A DNA stretch of 64,000 nucleotides, taken from assembly GCF_000241525.1 (NCBI RefSeq), contig NZ_AHIL01000038.1, forward strand, positions 1-64,000, written 5' to 3'. The position numbers were made by a program, and so were the translations under genes. The stretch comes from Comamonas testosteroni ATCC 11996. GTDB taxonomy: Bacteria > Pseudomonadota > Gammaproteobacteria > Burkholderiales > Burkholderiaceae_C. Below the pieces are notes generated by a model that was not told where the DNA came from, ran no database searches, and saw nothing but the letters and a program-made list of their open reading frames with translations. Each line of letters opens with the position of its first letter. The first letter of the stretch is position 1. Positions 22,117 through 29,993 of the stretch are shown piece by piece.

Positions 22117-22815
22117 ATGAGCCAACCCAACGCCCCCATCGTCCACGGCACCGAAGATGTGCTGATTGCCCTGTGCAACTCCGTCTCGCGCGTGCTGCAG
22201 GTGGCCACCCAGTGCCCAATCCAATACTCGGGCATGGTGCAACGCATCACAAAGACCAGTCTCAAACCCGATATCGGCTGCTTCGTGCTGATCGATGGCG
22301 GCTTTTCGGCACTCATCATCATCAATTTCTCGGCCGATGCGGCCATGGAGCTCTACCGCAGCTATCTGCTGTCCATGGGCATGGCCGAGAGTGATCTGGC
22401 CAACTCCTATACCTCGGACGATGTGAGCAACGTCATGGGCGAGCTGATGAACCAGGTCGTTGGCGACTTCACCAGCAAGGTGCAGCGCGAGTTGCAGACC
22501 CATATCGCGCAAAGCCAGCCCAAGATGATTCGCCTGAACAAGCAGGTCAATCTGAGCGTGGATGCCAACCTCGATGCCCCGGAAGCGCGCCGCGTGACCT
22601 TCTACACGGGCAACAACAACATCTTCTATCTGGAGATGGCGGTGGATCACATGGAATTCATCAAGATCAAGGACTTCGAGGCCCAGGAGAAGCCCGACCC
22701 CGATCTGGTCATGGCCCAGACCCGTGAAGCCCAGACCGGCCAAGCGCCTGCCGCTATCCATACTGCTGCAGCCTCCAACGATACCGAGGACTTGCTCAAG
22801 TCGCTGGGGCTGTAA
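22117..22815 (+). CDS. DUF3334 protein with CheX/CheC-like fold
   Basis: 232 residues. MSQPNAPIVHGTEDVLIALCNSVSRVLQVAT begins a DUF3334-type protein. The central part, with DDVSNVMGELMNQVVGDFTSKV, resembles the helix of CheX/CheC phosphatases that carries the catalytic E-x2-N pair, here ELMNQ. No chemotaxis genes are nearby, so any role as a phosphatase of CheY-like or other receiver domains is inference. The C-terminal tail (about 195-232) is Ala/Pro-rich and likely disordered. It diverges from the lipoprotein gene and ends at a terminator shared with the alcohol dehydrogenase. Confidence 0.65.
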   Translation: MSQPNAPIVHGTEDVLIALCNSVSRVLQVATQCPIQYSGMVQRITKTSLKPDIGCFVLIDGGFSALIIINFSADAAMELYRSYLLSMGMAESDLANSYTSDDVSNVMGELMNQVVGDFTSKVQRELQTHIAQSQPKMIRLNKQVNLSVDANLDAPEARRVTFYTGNNNIFYLEMAVDHMEFIKIKDFEAQEKPDPDLVMAQTREAQTGQAPAAIHTAAASNDTEDLLKSLGL

Positions 22816-22835
22816 GCTGTCAATCCTTGCATGCC

Positions 22836-22862
22836 AAAGGCGACCCCAGAGGTCGCCTTTTT
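22836..22862. terminator. Bidirectional terminator
   Basis: A perfect 10-bp stem AAAGGCGACC (22836-22845)/GGTCGCCTTT (22851-22860) with a CCAGA loop lies between the convergent DUF3334 and alcohol dehydrogenase genes. Confidence 0.85.
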
Positions 22863-22889
22863 ACGCAATGGGTCTTCCGACAAGTGCGC

Positions 22890-25010
22890 TTACCGGCCTT
22901 TTTCTGCCTGCGGGCCCGGCCTTACCGCATCTGCCATTGCGAGAATGAAGGCGCGCAGCTTTTGCACATCGTCTTCGCTGAGCTTGCCCGCAAAATCGGG
23001 CATGCCGCGTGAGGTGGCCGGGCCGTTGATGATGAAGCTACTGAGATTGTCAATCATGGCTGCGGGCAGATAGGTCAGGCTGGGCAGGGCTCCGCCCTTG
23101 CTGACGCCCGGGTAGCCGTGACAGGCAATGCAGTTGCTGTTGTAGAGTGCGGCACCGGCCGGCACCAGCTGCGGGTCGTACTTGAGCCCGCCAATCAAGG
23201 CATTCATCTGGTAGGCCACACGCTCCGGCATGGGAGCCTTGCCTCCCAGCGCAAAGGTATAGACCGTGCCGGGGCTCCTGAAGTCGGCCACGCGGTCACC
23301 CAGGCCGAAAGCACCACCCCAGCCCACGGCAATCGAGACATATTGCCTGCCATCGAGTTCATAGCTCACCGGTGCGGCAATCACGCCGCTGCCCATGGGA
23401 GCATCCCAGAGCTTTTTGCCACTTCTGGCGTGATAGGCCACCAGCCGTGCATCGGCCGTGCCCTGAAAGACCAGGTCACCGGCTGTCACCAGCGTGCCGC
23501 CATTCCAGGGCGAGACATGTTTTTGATGCCAGGCCTCTTTTTGCCGCACCGGGTCCCAGGCAATCAATCTGCCAAAGGGCAGGCTGCGGGGCTCCAGCAT
23601 CACGCGTCCTGTGTTCCAGCCGGTATTGCTCATGAGCTGGCCCGGCATATTGCTGTTGAAGCCGGTCCAGTCCGGATCGTCGGCCATCGCCGTGGGAATA
23701 TGCTGGGCTGGAATATAGGCCAGCCCCGTCTGCGGGCTATAGGCCATGGAGTGCCAATTGTGCGCTCCTAGCGGGCCGGGGATGATCTCGGCCTTGCCCG
23801 CGACGCGCACGGCTTCCTCCATGATGGGACGGCCCTTGGCGTCATAGCCTCTGGCCCAGTTCACGGGTACGAAGTTCCTTGCTGAGATGAATTTGCCGTT
23901 CTGGCGATCGATCACAAAAAAGTAGCCATTCTTGGGCGCATGCAGCAGCACCTTGCGCAGCTTGCCGTCAATCCTGATGTCTGCCTGCACGATATCCTGG
24001 GCGGAAGTGAAATCCCAGTTATCGCCCGGTGTTTCCTGGTAATGCCATTTGTAGGCACCCGTGTCCGGATCCAGCGCCACGATTGAGCCCAGATAGAGGT
24101 TGTCTCCCCCGGCAGGACTTCGCTTGCGGTGCGCCCAGGGTGAGCCATTGCCCACGCCGATATACATCTGATCGAGTTCGGGATCGAACACCAGCGAGTT
24201 CCAGACCGTTCCGCCACCGCCGCTCTCCCAATACCTGCCTGCCGGGTCCCAGGTTTTGGCTGCCTCCTCCAGCGCCTTGCTCTCATAAGCCTGAGCTGGA
24301 TCGCCTGGCACGGTATAAAAGCGCCAAACCTGCTTGCCGGTCTCGGCGTCATAGGCCGTCACATAACCGCGAGCACCATATTCGGCGCCGCCATTGCCGA
24401 TATAGACCTTGCCCTTGAATACGCGCGGAGCACCCGTGATGGTGTATGAGAAATTCTTGTTGTCTATGGTGTCCGTGGACCAGACCTGCCGGCCCGTGGC
24501 AGCGTCCAGCGCAATCAGCCGCCCGTCGAAGGCAGCCACAAACACTTTGCCCTTGTAGACGGCCACACCGCGGTTGACCACATCGCAGCAGCCCTTGTAG
24601 GCCATCTCGCGAGGCACCTGTGGGTCGTAGGTCCACAGCGCCTTGCCCGTACGCGCATCCACCGCATGTACCACGCTCCAGGGAGCGGAGACATACATCA
24701 CGCCATTCACCACGATAGGGGTGGCTTCCACGCCACGCGACGAGTCGAGCTTGTACGACCAGACCAGGCCCAACTGGTCCACATTGCCACCGTGGATCTG
24801 CTTGAGCGGGCTGAAGCGATTTTCCTGATAGTTCAGCCCATGGCTGGGCCAGTCCCTGCCAGTCCTGGCATTGGCTTCGATATGAGCGTCATCCACATGC
24901 TCCGCAGCCAGCGCCGGTATGGACAGCCAGCCCAGCAATCCTGCAACGGCCATGGTCACCAAACGCCGGTTTACCCGGTGGTGGGATCGAATGCACGCAG
25001 GGCTTTGCAT
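22890..25010 (-). CDS. PQQ- and haem-dependent alcohol dehydrogenase (type II quinohaemoprotein)
   Basis: 706-residue periplasmic dehydrogenase. ATG 25010 follows an AGGAG site and gives a signal peptide ending ALA (about 36 residues). An eight-bladed PQQ propeller domain follows. KGCCDVVNRG carries the vicinal disulphide that stacks on PQQ, and GGAEYGARGYVTAYDAETGKQVWR is a typical tryptophan-docking blade. The C-terminal cytochrome c domain binds haem through CIACH, with GMPDF supplying the likely distal Met. It is the same architecture as the structurally known C. testosteroni enzyme but clearly not identical to it, so it is probably a paralogue or strain variant. No PQQ biosynthesis genes are in the window. 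Confidence 0.93.
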   Translation of the reverse strand: MQSPACIRSHHRVNRRLVTMAVAGLLGWLSIPALAAEHVDDAHIEANARTGRDWPSHGLNYQENRFSPLKQIHGGNVDQLGLVWSYKLDSSRGVEATPIVVNGVMYVSAPWSVVHAVDARTGKALWTYDPQVPREMAYKGCCDVVNRGVAVYKGKVFVAAFDGRLIALDAATGRQVWSTDTIDNKNFSYTITGAPRVFKGKVYIGNGGAEYGARGYVTAYDAETGKQVWRFYTVPGDPAQAYESKALEEAAKTWDPAGRYWESGGGGTVWNSLVFDPELDQMYIGVGNGSPWAHRKRSPAGGDNLYLGSIVALDPDTGAYKWHYQETPGDNWDFTSAQDIVQADIRIDGKLRKVLLHAPKNGYFFVIDRQNGKFISARNFVPVNWARGYDAKGRPIMEEAVRVAGKAEIIPGPLGAHNWHSMAYSPQTGLAYIPAQHIPTAMADDPDWTGFNSNMPGQLMSNTGWNTGRVMLEPRSLPFGRLIAWDPVRQKEAWHQKHVSPWNGGTLVTAGDLVFQGTADARLVAYHARSGKKLWDAPMGSGVIAAPVSYELDGRQYVSIAVGWGGAFGLGDRVADFRSPGTVYTFALGGKAPMPERVAYQMNALIGGLKYDPQLVPAGAALYNSNCIACHGYPGVSKGGALPSLTYLPAAMIDNLSSFIINGPATSRGMPDFAGKLSEDDVQKLRAFILAMADAVRPGPQAEKGR

Positions 25011-25233
25011 AGAGTCTTTCTCCTGTGGTGAGTTGTCGTTTTGCTGCATCTGTCCCGTCAGCAATCAGGAAATTCTTGAGCAAGCAGGAGCTGTTCACAT
25101 CACAGGCAAATCCGCACTCCATTTGGACGATGCACTGCACCTTCGACAAAGTGCCATGCCTGACGACTGTGAGGCCACCTCATTTTTGCCTAAAACCCTG
25201 TTAACAAGATAAATACTGTTTGCGCAATAATTT

Positions 25234-25258
25234 GAATGCCAACCATTTAAATGCATTC
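25234..25258. promoter_or_regulatory. Candidate operator upstream of the marR-like gene
   Basis: GAATGC (25234-25239) and GCATTC (25253-25258) form an inverted repeat enclosing the perfect palindrome CATTTAAATG (25244-25253), ending three nt before the regulator's ATG. Its size and position suit autoregulation by a MarR dimer. It also lies in the 250-nt divergent region shared with the alcohol dehydrogenase gene. Confidence 0.45.
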
Positions 25259-25261
25259 GGA

Positions 25262-25744
25262 ATGTCCAGCACCGCCTCACTGTCCAGCCGTCAGCGTCAG
25301 CTCATGTTCGTCATGGCGCAGGTCAACAAGCAATGGCGCCGCACGCTGGACAAGGTCCTGGCACCCTTGGGTCTGACGCAGGCGCTGTGGCTGCCCCTGG
25401 TCCACCTGGAGCGCAGTGCGGGTGCCATGCGGCAAAAGGACCTTGCTCTGGCGCTGGCACTGGACAGCTCTTCCATCGTGCGCCTGATCGACGGCCTTCA
25501 GGCCCAAGGCTGGGTGGAACGCATCGACGATGCAGATCGGCGCGTCAAGCGCATACAGCTCACGGCGGCCGGGCTACTTCAGGTCGAGACCGTCAAGACA
25601 ATCGTGGCGGATGTCCGCAGCGAAGTCATGCAGGAGCTTCCCCCCGATCTGCTGGATTCCACACTGGATGCACTGGAAACCATGCTGCAAAAGATGGCTG
25701 CTCTGGAAGCGAGCGCCAGCGCGGGCTCCCAGCCCGAGAGCTGA
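25262..25744 (+). CDS. MarR-family transcriptional regulator
   Basis: 160 residues from ATG 25262 (MSSTASLSSRQRQLMFVMAQV); an upstream TTG at 25220 is less likely because it would swallow the putative operator. The winged helix-turn-helix covers roughly 50-120: MRQKDLALALALDSSSIVRLIDGLQ is the recognition region and DADRRVKRIQLTAAG the wing, with the usual DxRR pattern. It is 52 nt upstream of a Bcr/CflA efflux gene on the same strand, the standard arrangement of a MarR repressor and its drug pump. The effector is unknown. Confidence 0.88.
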   Translation: MSSTASLSSRQRQLMFVMAQVNKQWRRTLDKVLAPLGLTQALWLPLVHLERSAGAMRQKDLALALALDSSSIVRLIDGLQAQGWVERIDDADRRVKRIQLTAAGLLQVETVKTIVADVRSEVMQELPPDLLDSTLDALETMLQKMAALEASASAGSQPES

Positions 25745-25796
25745 ACTAGCGCCACACGCAACAGAACCCTCACAGCCAGTTTCGGATTTCACTTGT

Positions 25797-26993
25797 ATGC
25801 AAAGTCCTGTCACCCCTGTACGCAAAGCGCCGCTCTGGCTGCTGGTCATGGTCACCATTGCTGGCACCATGGCCATGCATATGTTCATCCCGGCTCTGCC
25901 CGATGCAGCTCGCCACTTCGGCGCCAGCAGCGCACAGATGCAGCAAACCATCACCGTCTACATCCTCGGCCTGGCACTGGGCCAGCTGATCTACGGCCCC
26001 ATGTCGGATGCACTGGGCCGCCGGCCCCTGCTGCTCGTCGGCCTGTGTCTCTACACCATCGCCAGCCTTGCTGCCTTTCTGGCTCCCAGCGCGAATATGC
26101 TGATTGGCGCGCGCCTGATCCAGGCTCTGGGCGGCTGCGCAGGCCTGGCCCTGGGACGCGCCATTGCCCGCGACACTGCGACACCTGAAACCGCCGTGGG
26201 CAGCCTGGCCTTGCTCAATCTCATGATGATGATCGGCCCGGGCATCGCCCCCTCCATAGGCTCAGGGCTGGATGCCCTGTTCGGCTGGCGCATCATTTTT
26301 GCGGTGCTGGCGCTCATGGGGGCGTTAACGGCCATCGGAGTCTGGCGCCTGCTTCCAGAGACCGGTCACCCCACCGGCAAGCTCAACTGGAGCACCGTGC
26401 GCAATGACTATCGAACCTTGCTGGGTTCACCCCAGTTTCTGGGCTTCGCCATAGGCGGTGGTAGCGCCACCACATCCATGTACGCCTTTATTGCTGCAGC
26501 GCCGTTCATCTTCATCGAGCAGTTGCACACCAGCAAGGCGCAGCTTGGCATCTACCTGGGGGTGCTGATGGCCGGCATGGCAGCAGGCAATGCGCTGGCA
26601 CGCCAGTTCATCAAACGCTGGCCACTGGAGCGGCTGATACTGGGCGGTAATATGCTGAGCCTGGGCTGCGCGGCAGCAATGGTAGTCCTGACACTGCTGC
26701 AGCAGATCAACGTGCCTGCTGTAGTGACATTGATGCTGCTGTTTACCTTGGGCTCAGGCATGACCAGCCCCGCCGCACTCTCCAAGGCTCTGGGCGTACA
26801 CAGCGATTTGACGGGATCGGCCGCCGGAGTCTATGGCTTCACGCAAATGGCCGTGGGCGGTCTGTGCACCTTTGGCGCCAGCCTGGGCGGCAGCCCGGCG
26901 CTATCGGCTTTTACAGTGCTGCTGATTGCCTGCATCGTGGGTCAGCTGGGCTTTCGCAGCGCGCTCAAGATGAAACCGGCCTCTAGCGCCTGA
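25797..26993 (+). CDS. Bcr/CflA-family multidrug efflux transporter (MFS)
   Basis: 398-residue major facilitator with about twelve transmembrane helices and the Bcr/CflA hallmarks. These are TMAMHMFIPALPDAARHF in the first helix, GQLIYGPMSDALGRRP as motif A after helix 2, and ALGGCAGLALGRAIARD in helices 4-5. Members export bicyclomycin, chloramphenicol, sulphonamides or small peptides by proton antiport; the substrate here is not predictable. The start at ATG 25797 gives the family N-terminus. It is probably co-transcribed with and regulated by the preceding MarR protein. Confidence 0.9.
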   Translation: MQSPVTPVRKAPLWLLVMVTIAGTMAMHMFIPALPDAARHFGASSAQMQQTITVYILGLALGQLIYGPMSDALGRRPLLLVGLCLYTIASLAAFLAPSANMLIGARLIQALGGCAGLALGRAIARDTATPETAVGSLALLNLMMMIGPGIAPSIGSGLDALFGWRIIFAVLALMGALTAIGVWRLLPETGHPTGKLNWSTVRNDYRTLLGSPQFLGFAIGGGSATTSMYAFIAAAPFIFIEQLHTSKAQLGIYLGVLMAGMAAGNALARQFIKRWPLERLILGGNMLSLGCAAAMVVLTLLQQINVPAVVTLMLLFTLGSGMTSPAALSKALGVHSDLTGSAAGVYGFTQMAVGGLCTFGASLGGSPALSAFTVLLIACIVGQLGFRSALKMKPASSA

Positions 26994-27046
26994 TGGAAAA
27001 TCGTAAACAGCTATATATTCAGTAGCAAACAGATTCAAGGAGCACC

Positions 27047-27625
27047 ATGTCATCCATCGCCCAAAGCTGGCAGCGCATCAGCGCCTGGTATGCCCAGAAC
27101 ACACCCAAAGACACTCTGGTCCTGGCCGATGGCGCCAGCGAGACAGAAATTGCCGAGCTGGAAGCCGCCCTGGGTCAGCGTCTGCCGGACGATGTGCGTG
27201 AATCACTGGCCCTGCACAACGGCGCGGCCAATGAGGCCTATCTGCTGTACTTTGGCGAGCTGCTGTCCACACAGCGCATGCTGGAGGTCTGGCAGATGTA
27301 TGCGGACATGCAAAAGAGCGAAGGGTGGGGGCTTGGCCCGGACTACAACCCTGACTATCTGCAAGGCCCCCTGCGCCCCGTGTACTGGGATCCACTGCGT
27401 ATTCCCCTGACCGACAACTGCGGCGATGGTGCCATGCTGGACCTTGCGCCAGCGGCTGGTGGCCATGCGGGCCAGATCATCGAGTTTGATCACGAGGTAG
27501 GCCCCAAGGGCGTGTTTGCACCCAGCTTCTCGGCTTGGCTGGCGCTGCTGGCCGACGAGCTGGAGCAAGGCAAGCATGTCTATATCGAAGACGCAGGCTG
27601 CGTGGCACCGCCGGGCACCTGGTGA
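27047..27625 (+). CDS. SMI1/KNR4-domain protein
   Basis: 192 residues. The SMI1/KNR4 fold is indicated by ASETEIAELEAALGQRLPDDVRESLALHNGA near the N-terminus, then GDGAMLDLAPAAGGHAGQIIEFDHEVG and the closing APSFSAWLALLADELEQGK. In bacteria this fold is common in immunity proteins of polymorphic toxins but also occurs in housekeeping proteins. No toxin gene is adjacent. Its last 46 nt overlap, in antisense, the end of the SulP transporter gene, with no terminator between them. AAGGAG precedes the ATG. Confidence 0.8.
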   Translation: MSSIAQSWQRISAWYAQNTPKDTLVLADGASETEIAELEAALGQRLPDDVRESLALHNGAANEAYLLYFGELLSTQRMLEVWQMYADMQKSEGWGLGPDYNPDYLQGPLRPVYWDPLRIPLTDNCGDGAMLDLAPAAGGHAGQIIEFDHEVGPKGVFAPSFSAWLALLADELEQGKHVYIEDAGCVAPPGTW

Positions 27626-29247
27626 AAATGGGCGGTCAAGGTCTGCACGGCATCGTCCACGCTCCAGGCTGAATAGCAGTCGGGGTTGAGCCCCGGCATC
27701 TGCACGCGCTGCAGCAGCTCGCGCAGACTGTCCTTGACGCGGGCCAGCCGCAGCAGCACCCCGGCTTGCTGCAGCTGACGCGCCAGCTCGCCCAGTGCCT
27801 CAATGCCGGTGCTGTCCAGATCAGGGCTTTCTTCCAGACTCAGCACCACGGCATGCACATCTGCAGCTTGCGCCACGCGCGCGCGGATATCGCTCATCAC
27901 GGCCTCGGCATTGCCAAAGAACAGGCTTTCCTCGGGCCGCAAAATCAGCAGACCTGGCACAGGTTGCGCTTCTGGGTGGCGCTGGCGGTCCACAAAATCA
28001 TGGCTGCCCACCAGCCGCCCCAGCTCGCTGACATGGGACTGGGCCATGCGCTTGAGCAGCATCACAATGCTGACCACCATAGCCAGCAGCAGGCCATCAA
28101 GCACACCCAGCGCAATCACGGCAGCAAAAGCTGTGAGCGCCACGGCGCGATCACGCTGCCAGATGAAATAAGGCTGCAGCGTGCGCCAGTTGAGCGAATG
28201 CGCCACCGCATGAATGACGATGGCGGCCAGCAAGGGCTCAGGGATTCGCTCCATCCAGGGCAGCAACTGCCACACCAGCACGGCCACCACGGCGCAGGCA
28301 ATCAGGCCTGCGGCCTTGGTCTGCGCGCCAGCCACCTCATTGGCCGAGCTGGCCGAAAACCCCGCACCCACAGGCAGGCCCTGAAACAGGGCCGAGGCCA
28401 TATTTGCGCCGCCCAGCGCCAGCAGATCGCGGTTGCTGTTCACCCCGTCGCCATGGCGCAGCGCCAGCGAGCGGATGGAGCTGTATGACTCGGCATAAAG
28501 AATCAAGGCCAGCGCCACAGCCAGCTGCCCCACGCGCAGCCAATCGGCCCAGTCAAGCTCAGGCAGGGCCAGATGCGCAGCACCCAGTTGCAGCGAACCC
28601 ACAGGCGCTATGCCCCAGCTCCTGCAAAAGCCCAGTGCATCCAGCGCAATGCCCGCCGCAATCACCAGCAAAGCACCAGGCACGACCCTCCACCGCGCCA
28701 GAACCCGCAGCGCCAGCAAGGCCACAACCAGCATGGTCAGGCCATACCAATTCCAGTGCGGAAGCAGCGCGATCAAGTCCCTGCTGAAATGCAGAAAGTC
28801 GCTGTGCGCGGGATGCACGCCCACAGCCAATGGCAGTTGCTTGACCACAATGGTCAGCGCCAGACCAATGGCAAAGCCGCGCAGCACGGGCTTGGCGATG
28901 AATTGCGAGATGCCGCCCAGCCGCAGCAGGCCCGCCAGCACAAACATCACCCCAGCCACCAGCACCATGGCCACACCCATGAGCGCGCGATGATCGGCCG
29001 AGACATGCAGCACCGAGCCCGTGGCCGCCAGCAGCACAGCCGCTGAGGATGAGGTCGACGACACAATCGCAAAGCGGCTGGTACCGAGCAGCCCATAGAC
29101 CAGCAAGCCCGCAAACAGCGCAATCACCCCTGCCTGGGGCGGCGCACCGGCAATGCCGGAATAGGCCACGGCCTCGGGCAGCAGAAGCCCCGCGATAGAC
29201 AGGCCCGCAATCCAGTCCGCGCCGGCAGGCATCCAGCGCGCAGTCAT
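27580..29247 (-). CDS. SulP-family anion transporter with STAS domain
   Basis: 555-residue inner-membrane transporter. About ten to twelve helices form the SulP core, with LLPEAVAYSGIAGAPPQAG at the N-terminus and VGAGFSASSANEVAGAQTKAAG near residue 300. A C-terminal STAS domain covers about 430-535 and contains LDSTGIEALGELA. Relatives carry sulphate, bicarbonate or dicarboxylates; the substrate here is unknown. The ATG at 29247 overlaps the stop codon of the upstream ParB-like gene (ATGA), so the two are translationally coupled. The 3' end overlaps the SMI1/KNR4 gene. Confidence 0.9.
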   Translation of the reverse strand: MTARWMPAGADWIAGLSIAGLLLPEAVAYSGIAGAPPQAGVIALFAGLLVYGLLGTSRFAIVSSTSSSAAVLLAATGSVLHVSADHRALMGVAMVLVAGVMFVLAGLLRLGGISQFIAKPVLRGFAIGLALTIVVKQLPLAVGVHPAHSDFLHFSRDLIALLPHWNWYGLTMLVVALLALRVLARWRVVPGALLVIAAGIALDALGFCRSWGIAPVGSLQLGAAHLALPELDWADWLRVGQLAVALALILYAESYSSIRSLALRHGDGVNSNRDLLALGGANMASALFQGLPVGAGFSASSANEVAGAQTKAAGLIACAVVAVLVWQLLPWMERIPEPLLAAIVIHAVAHSLNWRTLQPYFIWQRDRAVALTAFAAVIALGVLDGLLLAMVVSIVMLLKRMAQSHVSELGRLVGSHDFVDRQRHPEAQPVPGLLILRPEESLFFGNAEAVMSDIRARVAQAADVHAVVLSLEESPDLDSTGIEALGELARQLQQAGVLLRLARVKDSLRELLQRVQMPGLNPDCYSAWSVDDAVQTLTAHFHQVPGGATQPASSI

Positions 29248-29888
29248 AAAGGCTTGTGCAGATTGCTGGTCACACCTGACCAGCCGGGCAAAAACTGCGC
29301 CTTGGGGTTGCGCGCCAGTGCCACAGCCTCGGTCACCAGCGATTCAGGCAGGCCTTGCCCACCGCTGCTGCGCAGATCGCTTTTGCGAAACAGCGGGCGA
29401 AAGAAATCGGCCCAGAGAAATTCGACATAGGGTGCGGCCTCTTTGGCATAACCACCGGCCTTGCGCACCTCTCCGGCCAGGCTGCGATAGGGGTCGTCCT
29501 TGAGTCGCTCTAGCTGCTTGGGAATAGCCGAGAACTCGCAGCGCTCGCCCTTGTCGTTGTACGGATGGGCCCACTGGTGAAACTCCATGAGCCGCCAGAA
29601 CATACCCATCTCCATGGCGCTGAAGTCCGCCAGATGCATGACCCAGACCGATGTCACCTGCTCCTGCCACAACGCTTGCCCCAGATGATGGTGGTCGACG
29701 ATGTAGTACAGCCCCTTGGGGCCTTTGACCGCCGGAAACCAGTGGCTGAGCAGCAGTTTGCCCCGCGTCTTGGGTTTGAGCCTGGCCCACTCGGCGCGTT
29801 TGAGCGCCACCTCCGCCGCGCCCACCGTCATCTGCGTAGGGCGCAGATCGGAAAGCGAAACCTGCTCCAGGTGCTGCTGCGCGCGCAT
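29244..29888 (-). CDS. ParB-like nuclease family protein (ParBc_2 type)
   Basis: 214 residues from ATG 29888, which follows a GGGAG site (MRAQQHLEQVSLSDLRPTQMTVGAAEV). LSDLRPTQMTVG and the later YYIVDHHHLGQALWQ resemble the putative ParB-like nuclease family (PF08857), in which a DxHH segment is conserved. The second half contains FHQWAHPYNDKG and a helical stretch and is not separately recognised. This is not the chromosome-partitioning ParB: there is no ParA gene or DNA-binding helix-turn-helix. It is translationally coupled to the SulP transporter, which is an odd partner. Confidence 0.7.
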   Translation of the reverse strand: MRAQQHLEQVSLSDLRPTQMTVGAAEVALKRAEWARLKPKTRGKLLLSHWFPAVKGPKGLYYIVDHHHLGQALWQEQVTSVWVMHLADFSAMEMGMFWRLMEFHQWAHPYNDKGERCEFSAIPKQLERLKDDPYRSLAGEVRKAGGYAKEAAPYVEFLWADFFRPLFRKSDLRSSGGQGLPESLVTEAVALARNPKAQFLPGWSGVTSNLHKPL

Positions 29889-29940
29889 GCTGACTCCCTT
29901 AATTGAGATCAGCCATTGTGGGCAGACGCATGGCAAAAGA

Positions 29941-29966
29941 AAAGAGCCCGACTTACGGGCTCTTTT
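29941..29966 (-). terminator. Terminator after fumC
   Basis: AAAGAGCCCG and CGGGCTCTTTTT pair around ACTTA about 30 nt beyond the fumC stop; A-runs and T-runs flank both sides. Confidence 0.8.
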
Positions 29967-29993
29967 TCAACAATAGTCAGCGCTCACCAATCT

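Noticed and set aside
29244..29888. A chromosome-partitioning parB gene
   Set aside because: The protein lacks a helix-turn-helix and a parA neighbour; it fits the separate ParB-like nuclease family better.
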